This document shows positions 41,399 to 51,085 of a stretch of DNA of 64,000 nucleotides, piece after piece. The stretch's first letter is position 1, and every line of letters begins with the position of its first letter. Both the position numbers and the translations under genes were made by a program. Below the pieces are notes generated by a model that saw nothing but the letters and a program-made list of their open reading frames with translations, had not been told where the DNA came from and ran no database searches. Source of the DNA: Streptomyces cucumeris (lineage in GTDB: Bacteria; Actinomycetota; Actinomycetes; Streptomycetales; Streptomycetaceae); NCBI RefSeq assembly GCF_024295805.1, contig NZ_JANCLX010000043.1, positions 1 to 64,000 of the forward strand, given 5' to 3'.

Positions 41399-41439
41399 CG
41401 TTTCCGGTCCGCTGCAGGGACGGCCCGGCGGTCGCCGGG

Positions 41440-42471
41440 TCAGTCGCAGAAGGCGTCCCGGACCGCCTCGTACTCCCGTGTCCACCACACCACCAGCGCC
41501 GCGGCGGCCGGGAACTGATGGTCGGCGCGGCGGTCCCCACGCTGGTAGCGCCAGCGCAGCATCCAGAAGTCATGCAGCCGCTCCCACCACACCCGGTGGA
41601 CGGCGGCGGCCATCTCGCCCGCCCCCGCGCCCGCCGTACAGCGGTAGGCACGGGCGTAGGAGCGGATCTTGGGGAGCTCCAGGGTGCCCCCGGGACGTAC
41701 GAAGAAGATCGCGGCGGCGCGGACCGCCTCCTCGGCGCGCGGATGCACCCCCAGGCGGTCCCAGTCGACGATGGCCGCCGGTTCCGTATCGCGGTAGAGC
41801 AGGTTCAGCGGGTGGAAGTCGCCATGGACCCAGCCGGTGACCGGGAACGCCTCCGGCCGCCGGTGGGCGTACCGCTCGACCAGGCTCCGCCGTTCGACCA
41901 GCCGGTGCTCGGCCAGCTCGTCGAAGGTGTCGCGCGGACGGTGGCCGCGGACCAGCGCCAGCAACTCGTCGATGACGGCGAAGGTGTCCTCGGGGGCGGC
42001 CGAGGGGTCCGGGGGCTGCGGATCGTGCGCCCGCGCGCGCATCACCCGCTCCAGACCGGTGTGCACGACCCCGAGCAGTCCGCCGAGCCGCCAGCACTGG
42101 GGGGCGGTCAGCTCACCGCCGTCCCGGTGTCTGCCGTCCACCCAGGGGTGCAGGGCGTAGCAGCGCCCGCCGATGACCGCGACGGTGTTCCCGTGGGCGT
42201 CGGCGACGGGCGGGGCGACGGGCAGGCCGAGCGCCTCCAGCCGCTGGGTGGCCCGGTGCTGGCGGATGATGGCGGCGCGGTCGCCGTCCAGGTGGTGCTT
42301 GAGGAAGAACCGGCCGCGGGTGGTGGTCAGGTGGTAGCCGCGGTTGAGCAGTCCCTGGGTGAGCGGGCGGCAGGACAGAGCCTCACCGGTGCCGTCGTAG
42401 CGGCGGAGCAGATCGCTCAGCGTCGCCCCGTCGGGAGCGGGCTCGGCGGATGTGACATGTGAGCGCGGCAC
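41440..42471 (-). CDS. APH-fold phosphotransferase (homoserine kinase/aminoglycoside phosphotransferase-like)
   Basis: Small-molecule kinase fold, 343 residues. Catalytic loop VHGDFHPLNLLY and metal-binding IVDWDRLG are intact; an N-lobe with RFFLKHH supplies the ATP-binding Lys. Substrate unknown; such proteins include homoserine kinases, spectinomycin-type resistance enzymes and CotS-like spore proteins. The GTG at 42471 is seven bases after a TAACAT box and lacks a ribosome site, so it is probably leaderless. Confidence 0.83.
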   Translation of the reverse strand: MPRSHVTSAEPAPDGATLSDLLRRYDGTGEALSCRPLTQGLLNRGYHLTTTRGRFFLKHHLDGDRAAIIRQHRATQRLEALGLPVAPPVADAHGNTVAVIGGRCYALHPWVDGRHRDGGELTAPQCWRLGGLLGVVHTGLERVMRARAHDPQPPDPSAAPEDTFAVIDELLALVRGHRPRDTFDELAEHRLVERRSLVERYAHRRPEAFPVTGWVHGDFHPLNLLYRDTEPAAIVDWDRLGVHPRAEEAVRAAAIFFVRPGGTLELPKIRSYARAYRCTAGAGAGEMAAAVHRVWWERLHDFWMLRWRYQRGDRRADHQFPAAAALVVWWTREYEAVRDAFCD

Positions 42472-42478
42472 TTGCCAG

Positions 42479-42484
42479 ATGTTA
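42479..42484 (-). promoter_or_regulatory. -10 box of leaderless APH-fold gene
   Basis: TAACAT on the minus strand, seven bases before the GTG start. Confidence 0.45.
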
Positions 42485-42579
42485 GATCACGCGGCGTCAC
42501 GGACCGGGCGCGCAGGTGTACCACGGGGGCGGGTCGATGCGGGGAGGGGCGGGCGCGGTGGCGGGCGCGCTCCGGGGCC

Positions 42580-43242
42580 TCAGTGCTTCTGGGTCTCGGC
42601 CTGCATCCGGGCCACATAGGCGGCGGCCTGCGAGCGGCGCTCCATGCCCAGCTTGGAGAGCAGACTGGAGACATAGTTTTTGATCGTCTTCTCGGCGAGA
42701 TGGAGCCGTTCGCCGATCGCCCGGTTGGTCAGCCCCTCCCCGATCAGCAGCAGGATCCGGCGCTCCTGTTCGGTGAGCGAGGCCAGCCGGGCGTCGGGCT
42801 TGGCGACACCGCCGCGCAGCCGGTCCAGCACCCGGGCGGTGGCCACCGGGTCCAGCAGGGAGCGGCCCGCGGCCACGTCCCGCACCGCGGCGAGCAGTTC
42901 GCCGCCCCGGATGTCCTTGAGCACATATCCGGAGGCGCCCGCCATGATGGCGTCGAACAGCGCCTCGTCGTCCGCGAAGGAGGTGAGCATCATGCAGTGG
43001 ACGGACTCGTCGCGCGAGCGGATCTCCCGGCAGACCTCGACCCCGCTGCGGTCCGGCAGCCGGACGTCGAGCACGGCGACATCCGGACGGGTGGCCGTGA
43101 TCCGGGCCAGCGCGTCGGCCGCGGTGCCCGCCTCGCCGACCACTTCCATATCCGGCTCGCTCGCGAGGAGCTCCCGGACGCCGCGCCGTACGACTTCATG
43201 GTCGTCGAGTAGGAAAATCCTGATTTTTCCTTCATCGCGCAC
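42580..43242 (-). CDS. NarL/LuxR-family response regulator (DevR-like)
   Basis: Two-component response regulator, 220 residues. The receiver domain (about 8-125) has the acidic pair DDHE, phosphoacceptor Asp in AVLDVRLPD and the conserved Lys in YVLKDI. The C-terminal LuxR-type HTH (about 155-215; LTEQERRILLLIGEGLTNRAI, then KTIKNYVSSLLSKLGM) resembles DevR/DosR. No histidine kinase lies next to it, so it is an orphan here. The GTG at 43242 is chosen because it precedes the receiver domain immediately; no clear ribosome site is visible. Confidence 0.87.
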   Translation of the reverse strand: MRDEGKIRIFLLDDHEVVRRGVRELLASEPDMEVVGEAGTAADALARITATRPDVAVLDVRLPDRSGVEVCREIRSRDESVHCMMLTSFADDEALFDAIMAGASGYVLKDIRGGELLAAVRDVAAGRSLLDPVATARVLDRLRGGVAKPDARLASLTEQERRILLLIGEGLTNRAIGERLHLAEKTIKNYVSSLLSKLGMERRSQAAAYVARMQAETQKH

Positions 43243-43566
43243 GGATCCAGTCTCACACACCAACTCTTCCCGTGCCTTTGTCCAGCGGGATACCGTGCGC
43301 TTGTCCGGCGGACTGCGGGGCTGTGACCAGTGGATGTGTCCCCATCGGCGCGATTTACTTGGAAATCCAAGCAAAATTGCAGGTCAGGTGGGGTTTCGCA
43401 GACATGCGACCCACTGGGTAACGTGCTTTTTGCAGGACCAGCCGCCGGGAAACCTGTCACGCCCGGTCGGGCTTCGACGCACCCACCCCGTGCGCCGTCG
43501 TCATGAACGGGCGAGCCGCAACTGGCCGCCGGCGGATCCCGGAGGCCGGACAGACGGAGGAGCAAC
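43243..43566. other. AT-rich promoter region of second bkd operon
   Basis: 324 bp without a gene. It includes the symmetric element at 43358-43371, an adjacent GCAAAATTGC, and a potential hairpin GTGGG...TCGCA-GACA-TGCGA-CCCAC just downstream. The A/T content at 43350-43385 is far above the local average, marking a promoter or regulator site. Confidence 0.6.
43358..43371. promoter_or_regulatory. palindrome upstream of bkd cluster 2
   Basis: CTTGGAAATCCAAG, with perfect 6-bp arms around AA, in the AT-rich region about 200 bp before the second bkdA. Candidate regulator site (BkdR or the adjacent response regulator). Confidence 0.45.
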
Positions 43567-44730
43567 GTGACCGTGGAGAGCACTGCCGCGCGCAAGCCGC
43601 GCCGCAGCGGAGCCAAGCGCACGAGTGCGGGGAACGCCAAGAAGAAGGCGGCGGGCCAGACCGATCTCGTACAGCTGCTGACCCCCGAGGGCGAGCGGGT
43701 CGAACACCCCGAGTACTCCATCGACCTCACCCCCGACGAGCTGCGCGGCCTCTACCGCGACATGGTGCTCACGCGCCGGTTCGACGCCGAGGCCACCACC
43801 CTGCAGCGCCAGGGCGAGCTGGGCCTGTGGGCCTCGCTGCTGGGCCAGGAGGCGGCGCAGATCGGCTCCGGCCGGGCACTCAACGACTCCGACTACGTCT
43901 TTCCCACGTATCGCGAACACGGTGTGGCCTGGTGCCGGGGTGTCGACCCGACCAATCTGCTGGGGATGTTCCGCGGGGTGAACCACGGCGGCTGGGATCC
44001 CAACAGCAACAACTTCCACCTCTACACCATCGTCATCGGGTCCCAGACGCTGCACGCCACGGGCTACGCGATGGGCATCGCCAAGGACGGCGCCGATTCC
44101 GCGGTGATCGCCTACTTCGGTGACGGTGCCTCCAGCCAGGGCGACGTGGCCGAGTCCTTCACCTTCTCCGCGGTCTACAACGCCCCGGTCGTCTTCTTCT
44201 GCCAGAACAACCAGTGGGCCATCTCCGAGCCGACCGAGCGCCAGACCCGGGTGCCGCTCTACCAGCGCGCCCAGGGCTTCGGCTTCCCCGGCGTCCGGGT
44301 GGACGGCAATGACGTGCTGGCCTGTCTCGCCGTCACCCGGGCCGCCCTGGAGCGGGCCCGCACCGGCCAGGGCCCGATGCTCATCGAGGCGTTCACCTAC
44401 CGCATGGGCGCCCACACCACCTCCGACGACCCGACGCGCTACCGCTCGGCCGAGGAGCGCGAGCTGTGGGAGACCAAGGACCCGATCCTGCGGCTGCACA
44501 CCTACCTGACCAAGCAGGGACTGGCCGACGAGGAGTTCTTCGCCGGTCTGGAGCGGGAGAGCGACGCACTGGCCAAGCGGGTTCGTGACGCGGTACGTGC
44601 CATGCCGGACCCCGACGACCTGGCCATGTTCGAGCACACCTACGCCGACGGCCACGCCCTGGTCGACGAGGAGCGGGCCCAGTTCGCCGCGTACCAGGCT
44701 TCGTTCGTCACCGCTGAGGAAGGCATCTGA
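43567..44730 (+). CDS. bkdA: branched-chain 2-oxoacid dehydrogenase E1 alpha subunit (cluster 2)
   Basis: Second ThDP-dependent E1 alpha, 387 residues. A Lys/Arg/Ala-rich N-terminal extension of about 32 residues is followed by the catalytic domain with GDGASSQGDVAESFTFSAVY, CQNN and YRMGAHTTSDDPTRY. The GTG at 43567 has a GGAGG site. Its order with bkdB and bkdC repeats cluster 1; two linked bkd clusters are known in Streptomyces, one of them important for branched starter units of fatty acids and avermectin-type polyketides. Confidence 0.93.
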   Translation: MTVESTAARKPRRSGAKRTSAGNAKKKAAGQTDLVQLLTPEGERVEHPEYSIDLTPDELRGLYRDMVLTRRFDAEATTLQRQGELGLWASLLGQEAAQIGSGRALNDSDYVFPTYREHGVAWCRGVDPTNLLGMFRGVNHGGWDPNSNNFHLYTIVIGSQTLHATGYAMGIAKDGADSAVIAYFGDGASSQGDVAESFTFSAVYNAPVVFFCQNNQWAISEPTERQTRVPLYQRAQGFGFPGVRVDGNDVLACLAVTRAALERARTGQGPMLIEAFTYRMGAHTTSDDPTRYRSAEERELWETKDPILRLHTYLTKQGLADEEFFAGLERESDALAKRVRDAVRAMPDPDDLAMFEHTYADGHALVDEERAQFAAYQASFVTAEEGI

Positions 44731-44731
44731 C

Positions 44732-45712
<981 letters not shown>

Positions 45713-45734
45713 AGGGCTTGAGGAGATCGTGACG

Positions 45735-47156
45735 ATGACCGCAGTCGAACAGCGCTTCCGTGAGTTCAAGATGCCCGACGTGGGCGAGGGGCTCACCGAG
45801 GCCGAGATCCTCAAGTGGTTCGTGGCCCCGGGCGACACCGTCTCGGACGGCCAGGTGGTGTGCGAGGTCGAGACCGCCAAGGCCGCCGTGGAGCTGCCCA
45901 TCCCCTTCGACGGGGTGGTGCATGAACTGCGCTTCGGCGAGGGCACCACGGTGGACGTGGGCACCGTGATCATCTCGGTGGACACCCAGCCGGGCGCCGG
46001 TGACGCGCCCGCGCCCGCCGCCGCGCCCGCCGCATCCGCCGCCGAGCCCGCCGAACCGGAGGGCCGCCAGGCCAACCTGGTCGGCTACGGTGCGGCGCCC
46101 GCCTCCACCAAGCGCCGTCCGCGCAAGCCGGTGCCGGGGCAGCAGCCGCGCACCGCGCCCGCGGCCCCGGCCGCCGCGCCGGCTCCCGCGCCCAGGGCCC
46201 AGGCCCCGGCGCCCGCGCCGGTCGAGCCCGAGCTCAACGGGCACGGCCGGATCGGCGCGGCCCGTCCGCTGGCCAAGCCCCCGGTCCGCAAGCTGGCCAA
46301 GGACCTGGGCATCGACCTGGCCTCGATCACCCCGACCGGTCCTGACGGGATCATCACCCGCGAGGACGTCCACGCGGCGGCCCAGGCCGTGCCCGCGGCC
46401 GAGGCGCCCACCGCCGTCCCCGCCGCCGCCGAGGCCGTGGCCGTGGCCCCCGGGGCCCGGGAGCGCCGGGTGCCCATCAAGGGCGTCCGGAAGGCCACCG
46501 CGCAGGCCATGGTCAGCAGCGCCTTCACCGCGCCGCATGTGACGGAGTTCGTGACCGTCGACGTCACCCGCACCATGAAGCTGGTCGCCGACCTCAAGCA
46601 GGACCCGGACATGGCCGGGGTGCGGGTCAACCCGCTGCTGCTGGTGGCCAGGGCCCTGCTGGTGGCCATCAAGCGCAACCCGGACATCAACGCCTCCTGG
46701 GACGAGGCGAACCAGGAGATCGTCTACAAGGACTATGTGAACCTGGGCATCGCGGCGGCCACCCCGCGCGGTCTGATCGTCCCGAACATCAAGGACGCGG
46801 GCGCCAAGACCCTGCCCGAACTGGCGTCCGCCCTGGGTGAGCTGGTCGCCACCGCCCGTGACGGCAAGACCAGCCCGGCCGCGATGTCCGGCGGCACGGT
46901 GACCATCACCAACGTCGGCGTCTTCGGCGTGGACACCGGCACCCCGATCCTCAACCCCGGGGAGTCGGCGATCCTCGCCTTCGGCGCCGTCAAGCTCCAG
47001 CCGTGGGTCCACAAGGGCGAGGTGAAGCCGCGCCAGGTCACCACCCTCGCGCTCTCCTTCGACCACCGTCTGGTCGACGGCGAGCTCGGCTCCCGTGTCC
47101 TCGCCGACGTGGCGGCCATCCTGGAGCGCCCCAAGCGCCTCATCACCTGGGGCTGA
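45735..47156 (+). CDS. bkdC: dihydrolipoamide acyltransferase E2 (cluster 2)
   Basis: 473 residues with a single lipoyl domain (Lys in ETAKAAV), an Ala/Pro-rich linker, a subunit-binding domain (KPPVRKLAKDLGIDLASI) and a catalytic domain ending in LSFDHRLVDGELGSR. The ATG at 45735 is 9 nt after AGGAG; an upstream in-frame GTG at 45729 is too close to that site. Last gene of the operon, followed by a strong terminator. Confidence 0.92.
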   Translation: MTAVEQRFREFKMPDVGEGLTEAEILKWFVAPGDTVSDGQVVCEVETAKAAVELPIPFDGVVHELRFGEGTTVDVGTVIISVDTQPGAGDAPAPAAAPAASAAEPAEPEGRQANLVGYGAAPASTKRRPRKPVPGQQPRTAPAAPAAAPAPAPRAQAPAPAPVEPELNGHGRIGAARPLAKPPVRKLAKDLGIDLASITPTGPDGIITREDVHAAAQAVPAAEAPTAVPAAAEAVAVAPGARERRVPIKGVRKATAQAMVSSAFTAPHVTEFVTVDVTRTMKLVADLKQDPDMAGVRVNPLLLVARALLVAIKRNPDINASWDEANQEIVYKDYVNLGIAAATPRGLIVPNIKDAGAKTLPELASALGELVATARDGKTSPAAMSGGTVTITNVGVFGVDTGTPILNPGESAILAFGAVKLQPWVHKGEVKPRQVTTLALSFDHRLVDGELGSRVLADVAAILERPKRLITWG

Positions 47157-47178
47157 ACCTGGGCTGACCCCGCTTCAC

Positions 47179-47216
47179 CGCCACGGCCCGCCTGCCCGCG
47201 CAGGCGGGCCGTGGCG
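47179..47216 (+). terminator. terminator of second bkd operon
   Basis: Perfect 17-bp arms beginning CGCCACGGCCCGCCTGC, 4-nt loop, followed by TTGT. Confidence 0.85.
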
Positions 47217-47281
47217 TTGTCACGGGTGCCCGCGGCGTCCGTATCGCGGACGGGGGATCCGTGTGCATACCTGATGTATCT

Positions 47282-47297
47282 ATGATGTGCGCATCAT
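47282..47297. promoter_or_regulatory. operator overlapping the GntR start codon
   Basis: ATGATG-TGCG-CATCAT: perfect 6-bp arms; the right arm covers the first two bases of the ATG start. TATGAT at 47281-47286 could be a -10 box. Confidence 0.5.
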
Positions 47298-47955
47298 GAG
47301 TCCCACTGACACGGCCATCAAGCCGCCGCCCGCCGCCGAGCGCGTCTACATCCACGTCAAACAGGCCGTTCTCGACCGCCGTTACGAGGGCGGGACGCTG
47401 CTGAGCGAGGGGGAGCTGGCCGAGGCCGTCGGGGTGTCGCGGACGCCGGTGCGGGAGGCGCTGCTGCGGCTGGAGGCGGAGGGGCTGCTGAAGCTCTACC
47501 CCAAGAAGGGCGCCCTGGTGCTGCCGGTCTCCGCGCAGGAGATCGCGGACGTGGTGGAGACCCGGCTGCTGGTCGAGCAGCACGCGGTCGCCAAGGTGGT
47601 GCCCGCCGGGGAGCCGTTGCTGCGGCGGCTGGAGGAGCTGCTGGAGGAGCAGAAGGGGCATGCGGTGGCGGGGGACCTCGCCGCGTTCGCGGTCGCCGAC
47701 CGCTGCTTCCACGCCGAGATCGTCCGGGCCGCCGGGAACGGCATCCTGGCCCAGCTCTACGACCAGCTGCGCGACCGGCAGCTGCGGATGGGGGTCGCCA
47801 CCATGCACGCCGAGCCGGACCGCATCGCCAAGAACATCACCGAGCACACCGAGATCCTGACCGCCCTGCGCGCCGGGGACACGCGCTCGGCCTCCGCCAC
47901 CGTGCAGCGCCACATCAGCTGGGTGAACAACCTGGCGCGGGGTGAGGCCCGATGA
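47296..47955 (+). CDS. GntR-family regulator, FCD subfamily
   Basis: Metabolite-responsive regulator, 219 residues. The winged HTH (about 15-80; LLSEGELAEAVGVSRTPVREAL, LKLYPKKGALV) is followed by a helical FCD ligand domain (about 90-210) with metal-binding-type residues in DRCFHAEIV and ITEHTEILTAL. The ATG at 47296 sits inside a palindrome, suggesting autoregulation. Overlaps the MFS gene by ATGA, so regulator and transporter are one unit and the transported compound may be the inducer. Confidence 0.86.
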   Translation: MSPTDTAIKPPPAAERVYIHVKQAVLDRRYEGGTLLSEGELAEAVGVSRTPVREALLRLEAEGLLKLYPKKGALVLPVSAQEIADVVETRLLVEQHAVAKVVPAGEPLLRRLEELLEEQKGHAVAGDLAAFAVADRCFHAEIVRAAGNGILAQLYDQLRDRQLRMGVATMHAEPDRIAKNITEHTEILTALRAGDTRSASATVQRHISWVNNLARGEAR

Positions 47956-49247
47956 CCACCCCCCGGTTGCCCGGGGACCCACCCGGAGGGCGCCGCGCCG
48001 TCGCCGTGTGGGGTCTCGGCGTCGGCGTCTACTTCATCGCCATCACCTATCGCACCAGCCTCGGGGTGGCGGGTATCGACGCCGCCGAGCGCTTCCACGT
48101 CAACGCCTCGGCGCTGTCCACCTTCTCCATCCTCCAGCTCCTGGTCTACGCCGGGATGCAGATACCCGTGGGGCTGCTGGTGGACCGGCTCGGCACCCGT
48201 ACCGTGCTGGCGCTCGGCGCCACGCTGTTCACCACCGGGCAGTTCGCCTTCGCGCTCTCCCACTCGTACCCGATGGCGCTGGGGGCGCGGGCGCTGCTCG
48301 GCTGCGGGGACGCGATGACCTTCATCAGCGTGCTGCGGCTGGGCTCGCGCTGGTTCCCGGCCCGGCGCGGACCGCTGATCGGCCAGGTGGCGGCGCTGAT
48401 CGGGATGGCCGGGAACCTGATCTCCACCCTGGTGATCGCCCGGGCCCTGCACGACGCGGGCTGGACCCCGACCTTCGCGGGCAGCGCGGTCGGCGGACTG
48501 GTCGTGCTCGTCCTGGTGCTGGTGTTCCTCAAGGACCACCCCGAGGGGTACGAACCGGTCGCCGCGCCGCACGGCGGCAAGGGCTTCGTCCGCCGTCAGA
48601 TCGCCGCCGCCTGGCGGGAGCCCGGCACCCGGCTGGGTATGTGGGTCCACTTCACGACCCAGTTCCCGGCCATGGTCTTCCTGCTGCTGTGGGGGATGCC
48701 GTTCCTGGTCGAGGCCGAGGGGCTGTCCCGCGGCACGGCGGGTGAGCTGCTGACCCTGGTGGTGCTCTCCAACATGGTGATCGGCCTGATCTACGGTCAG
48801 GTCATCGCCCGCCACCACGCCGCCCGCGCCCCGCTGGCGCTCGGCACCGTCACCACCACCGCCCTGCTGTGGGGCTCGGTGCTGGCCTGGCCGTCCGCGC
48901 ACGCCCCGCTGTGGCTGCTGATCACCCTGTGCGTGGTGCTCGGCTCCTGCGGTCCGGCGTCGATGATCGGCTTCGACTTCGCCCGCCCGGCCAACCCGCC
49001 GGAGCGGATGGGGACCGCCTCCGGCATCGTCAACATGGGCGGCTTCACGGCCTCCATGACCACGCTGCTGGCCGTCGGGGTGCTGCTGGACCTCACCGGC
49101 GACAACTTCCGGATCGCGTTCGCCTCGGTCTTCGTCCTCCAGGCGCTGGGCGTCTCCCAGGTGCTGCGGCTGCGCGGGCGCGCGCACCGCCGGGAGCGCG
49201 AACGCGTCGTGGCGAGCCGCGTCGAGGCGGTGCACGTACCGGCGTGA
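47952..49247 (+). CDS. major facilitator superfamily transporter
   Basis: Twelve-helix membrane transporter, 431 residues. The MFS signature between helices 2 and 3 (GLLVDRLGTRTVLALGA) and a repeat in the second half are visible. A cytoplasmic loop (KDHPEGYEPVAAPHGG) separates the halves. Resembles the nitrate/hexuronate-type sugar and organic acid transporter group; substrate not assignable. Coupled to the GntR gene by ATGA. Confidence 0.85.
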   Translation: MTTPRLPGDPPGGRRAVAVWGLGVGVYFIAITYRTSLGVAGIDAAERFHVNASALSTFSILQLLVYAGMQIPVGLLVDRLGTRTVLALGATLFTTGQFAFALSHSYPMALGARALLGCGDAMTFISVLRLGSRWFPARRGPLIGQVAALIGMAGNLISTLVIARALHDAGWTPTFAGSAVGGLVVLVLVLVFLKDHPEGYEPVAAPHGGKGFVRRQIAAAWREPGTRLGMWVHFTTQFPAMVFLLLWGMPFLVEAEGLSRGTAGELLTLVVLSNMVIGLIYGQVIARHHAARAPLALGTVTTTALLWGSVLAWPSAHAPLWLLITLCVVLGSCGPASMIGFDFARPANPPERMGTASGIVNMGGFTASMTTLLAVGVLLDLTGDNFRIAFASVFVLQALGVSQVLRLRGRAHRRERERVVASRVEAVHVPA

Positions 49248-49272
49248 CGGCCGCCCGCCGGGGTCCGGCCGT
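49247..49272. terminator. weak terminator-like hairpin
   Basis: ACGGCCG / CGGCCGT arms around 12 nt, between convergent genes 34 bp apart; starts at the last base of the MFS stop codon. Confidence 0.4.
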
Positions 49273-49281
49273 CCGGAGGGG

Positions 49282-50106
49282 CTACGGCGTGAGGGCGAAG
49301 TGGTCGAGGATCGCCTCGGCGAGCTGCTGGTCCCCCTCGACCTTCACCCGCTCGGTGACCGCCTCGGGCCGCACCCGCCCGCAGCCCAGCCGCAGATAGG
49401 TCTCCCAGTCCAGGGTGAGCGTCACGGTCGGGCCGAGCGAGACACTGCCGTCGATGGTGCCCTTGCCGTCCGCGTCCACCCGGACGGTCCGCATGAACTC
49501 CAGCGGACCGTGCACATCGAAGACCACCGCCGAATGGGGCGCGGCGCCCGCGTCCTTGGCGACCACCTTCGGCAGCCCGGACAGCAGGGTGTCCCGGGCG
49601 ATCAGGGCACCGGGGGAGTCCAGGTTGCCGGGCCGGCCCAGCGCCCGCCGCAGGTCCTGCTCATGCACCCAGACGTCGAACGCCCGCCGCGCCAGGGCCG
49701 CTTCGAGGGTCATGTCGGGGAAGCCGGGGACGCGCACCACGGTGTCCGGCTCCCGCTTCTCGTTCCGCAGCTGACGGGACCGCCGGATGACGGTGTACTC
49801 CAGCTCGGACGTCATCTCGGGCGCCGTGTGGCAGCGCCGGACGTCGACCTGGACCTCCATGTACCGCGACATCTCGTTGGTGACGTGGTACAGGTCGCGC
49901 GGCAGCGTGTGGATGGGGCGGGGGTCGCCGAGCATCTCGCACTCGAGTCCGATCACATGCGAGACGACGTCCCTCACCGACCACCCCGGGCACTCGGTGC
50001 GGCGGTTCCACTCCTTCTCGGCGAGCGGATTCACCAACTCCGATATAGCGTCGATGGAATGGGTCCAGGCGTCGATGGAGGTCTGAAGGCTGGAATGGAC
50101 GGTCAC
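49282..50106 (-). CDS. maleylpyruvate isomerase-family (DinB-like) mycothiol-dependent protein
   Basis: 274 residues. The N-terminal DinB-like metal-binding helical domain has ECPGWSVRDVVSHVIGLE (first metal His) and RRAFDVWVHEQDLRRAL (His-x3-Asp type). The C-terminal MDMPI-C-like or SCP2-like domain is about 200-274. Family members use mycothiol as cofactor for isomerisation or detoxification; substrate unknown. The GTG at 50106 has GAGGGG 4 nt upstream. Confidence 0.8.
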   Translation of the reverse strand: MTVHSSLQTSIDAWTHSIDAISELVNPLAEKEWNRRTECPGWSVRDVVSHVIGLECEMLGDPRPIHTLPRDLYHVTNEMSRYMEVQVDVRRCHTAPEMTSELEYTVIRRSRQLRNEKREPDTVVRVPGFPDMTLEAALARRAFDVWVHEQDLRRALGRPGNLDSPGALIARDTLLSGLPKVVAKDAGAAPHSAVVFDVHGPLEFMRTVRVDADGKGTIDGSVSLGPTVTLTLDWETYLRLGCGRVRPEAVTERVKVEGDQQLAEAILDHFALTP

Positions 50107-50246
50107 GGGACCCCTCGGGCGGTTGGTGCGCGGGCTGGGTGCTGGTGTGTGGCTTCAAGTTACGCTGCCCGCGAGTGCCGGGGCAGTGCTTTCGGGTCCG
50201 ATCGTAGGCCCGGTTGACGGTCTCCAACGCTGGGAGCGGTGGTAGT

Positions 50247-51071
50247 GTGCGAGCCTCTTTGGTCCAGATCCGCGTAGACCCGGACGAGTCCCCCGAAAGC
50301 CGCCGTGACCGCGCCGCGGACACCGTCCGCGCCCAGGGCGGCTCCGATCTGGTGGTGCTGCCCGAACTGTGGACGCTCGGGGCCTTCGCCTACGACTCCT
50401 TCGTCAGCGGCGCCGAACCGCTGGACGGCCCCACCGCACGCGCCATGGCCGCCGCCGCCCGGGACGCCGGGGTCTGGCTGCACGCGGGCTCCCTCGTCGA
50501 ACGCGCCCCCGACGGCACCCTCTACAACACCGCCCTGGTCTTCTCGCCCGACGGCGCCCTGGTGAGCACCTACCGCAAGATCCACCTCTTCGGCTTCGAC
50601 GAGGGCGAGGCCGTGATGATGGGCGCGGGCCAGGACATCGTCACCACCGGCCCGCGGGACGCCACCCTGGGCCTGGCCATCTGCTACGACCTCCGGTTCC
50701 CCGAGCTCTTCCGGCTGCTGACCGAGGCCGGGGCGAAGGTCCTGGTGATCCCGGCCGGATGGCCCGCCCGCCGCCGCGAGCACTGGCGGCTGCTGAACCG
50801 CGCCCGCGCCGTGGAGAACCAGGCGTACGTCCTGGGCTGCTGCTCCACCGGCACCCACGCCGGGGTGGAGCAGGCCGGGCACAGCATCGTCGTGGACCCC
50901 TGGGGCGAAGTGGTCGCCGAGGCGGGGACCGCCGAGGAAGTGCTCACCGTCGAGCTGGACCTGGGCCGGGTCGACCAGGTCCGCACCGATCTCCCGGTGC
51001 TCCGCGACCGCAGGCTGGGGCTGCCCGGACCCGCCGCCCGGCCCCGGGGGAATGCCGGCCCCGGGGGCTGA
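50247..51071 (+). CDS. carbon-nitrogen hydrolase (nitrilase superfamily)
   Basis: Amidase/omega-amidase-like enzyme, 274 residues. The catalytic triad is visible: Glu in LVVLPELW, Lys in TYRKIHLFGFDEGE and Cys in AICYDLRFPEL. Most similar in motif to deaminated glutathione amidase/omega-amidase (Nit1/Nit2-like). The GTG at 50247 begins the family-typical RASLVQI strand; a TTG at 50214 is a weak alternative. Its stop overlaps a possible ATG of the next gene (TGATG). Confidence 0.88.
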   Translation: MRASLVQIRVDPDESPESRRDRAADTVRAQGGSDLVVLPELWTLGAFAYDSFVSGAEPLDGPTARAMAAAARDAGVWLHAGSLVERAPDGTLYNTALVFSPDGALVSTYRKIHLFGFDEGEAVMMGAGQDIVTTGPRDATLGLAICYDLRFPELFRLLTEAGAKVLVIPAGWPARRREHWRLLNRARAVENQAYVLGCCSTGTHAGVEQAGHSIVVDPWGEVVAEAGTAEEVLTVELDLGRVDQVRTDLPVLRDRRLGLPGPAARPRGNAGPGG

Positions 51072-51085
51072 TGTTTGATGGGGAT

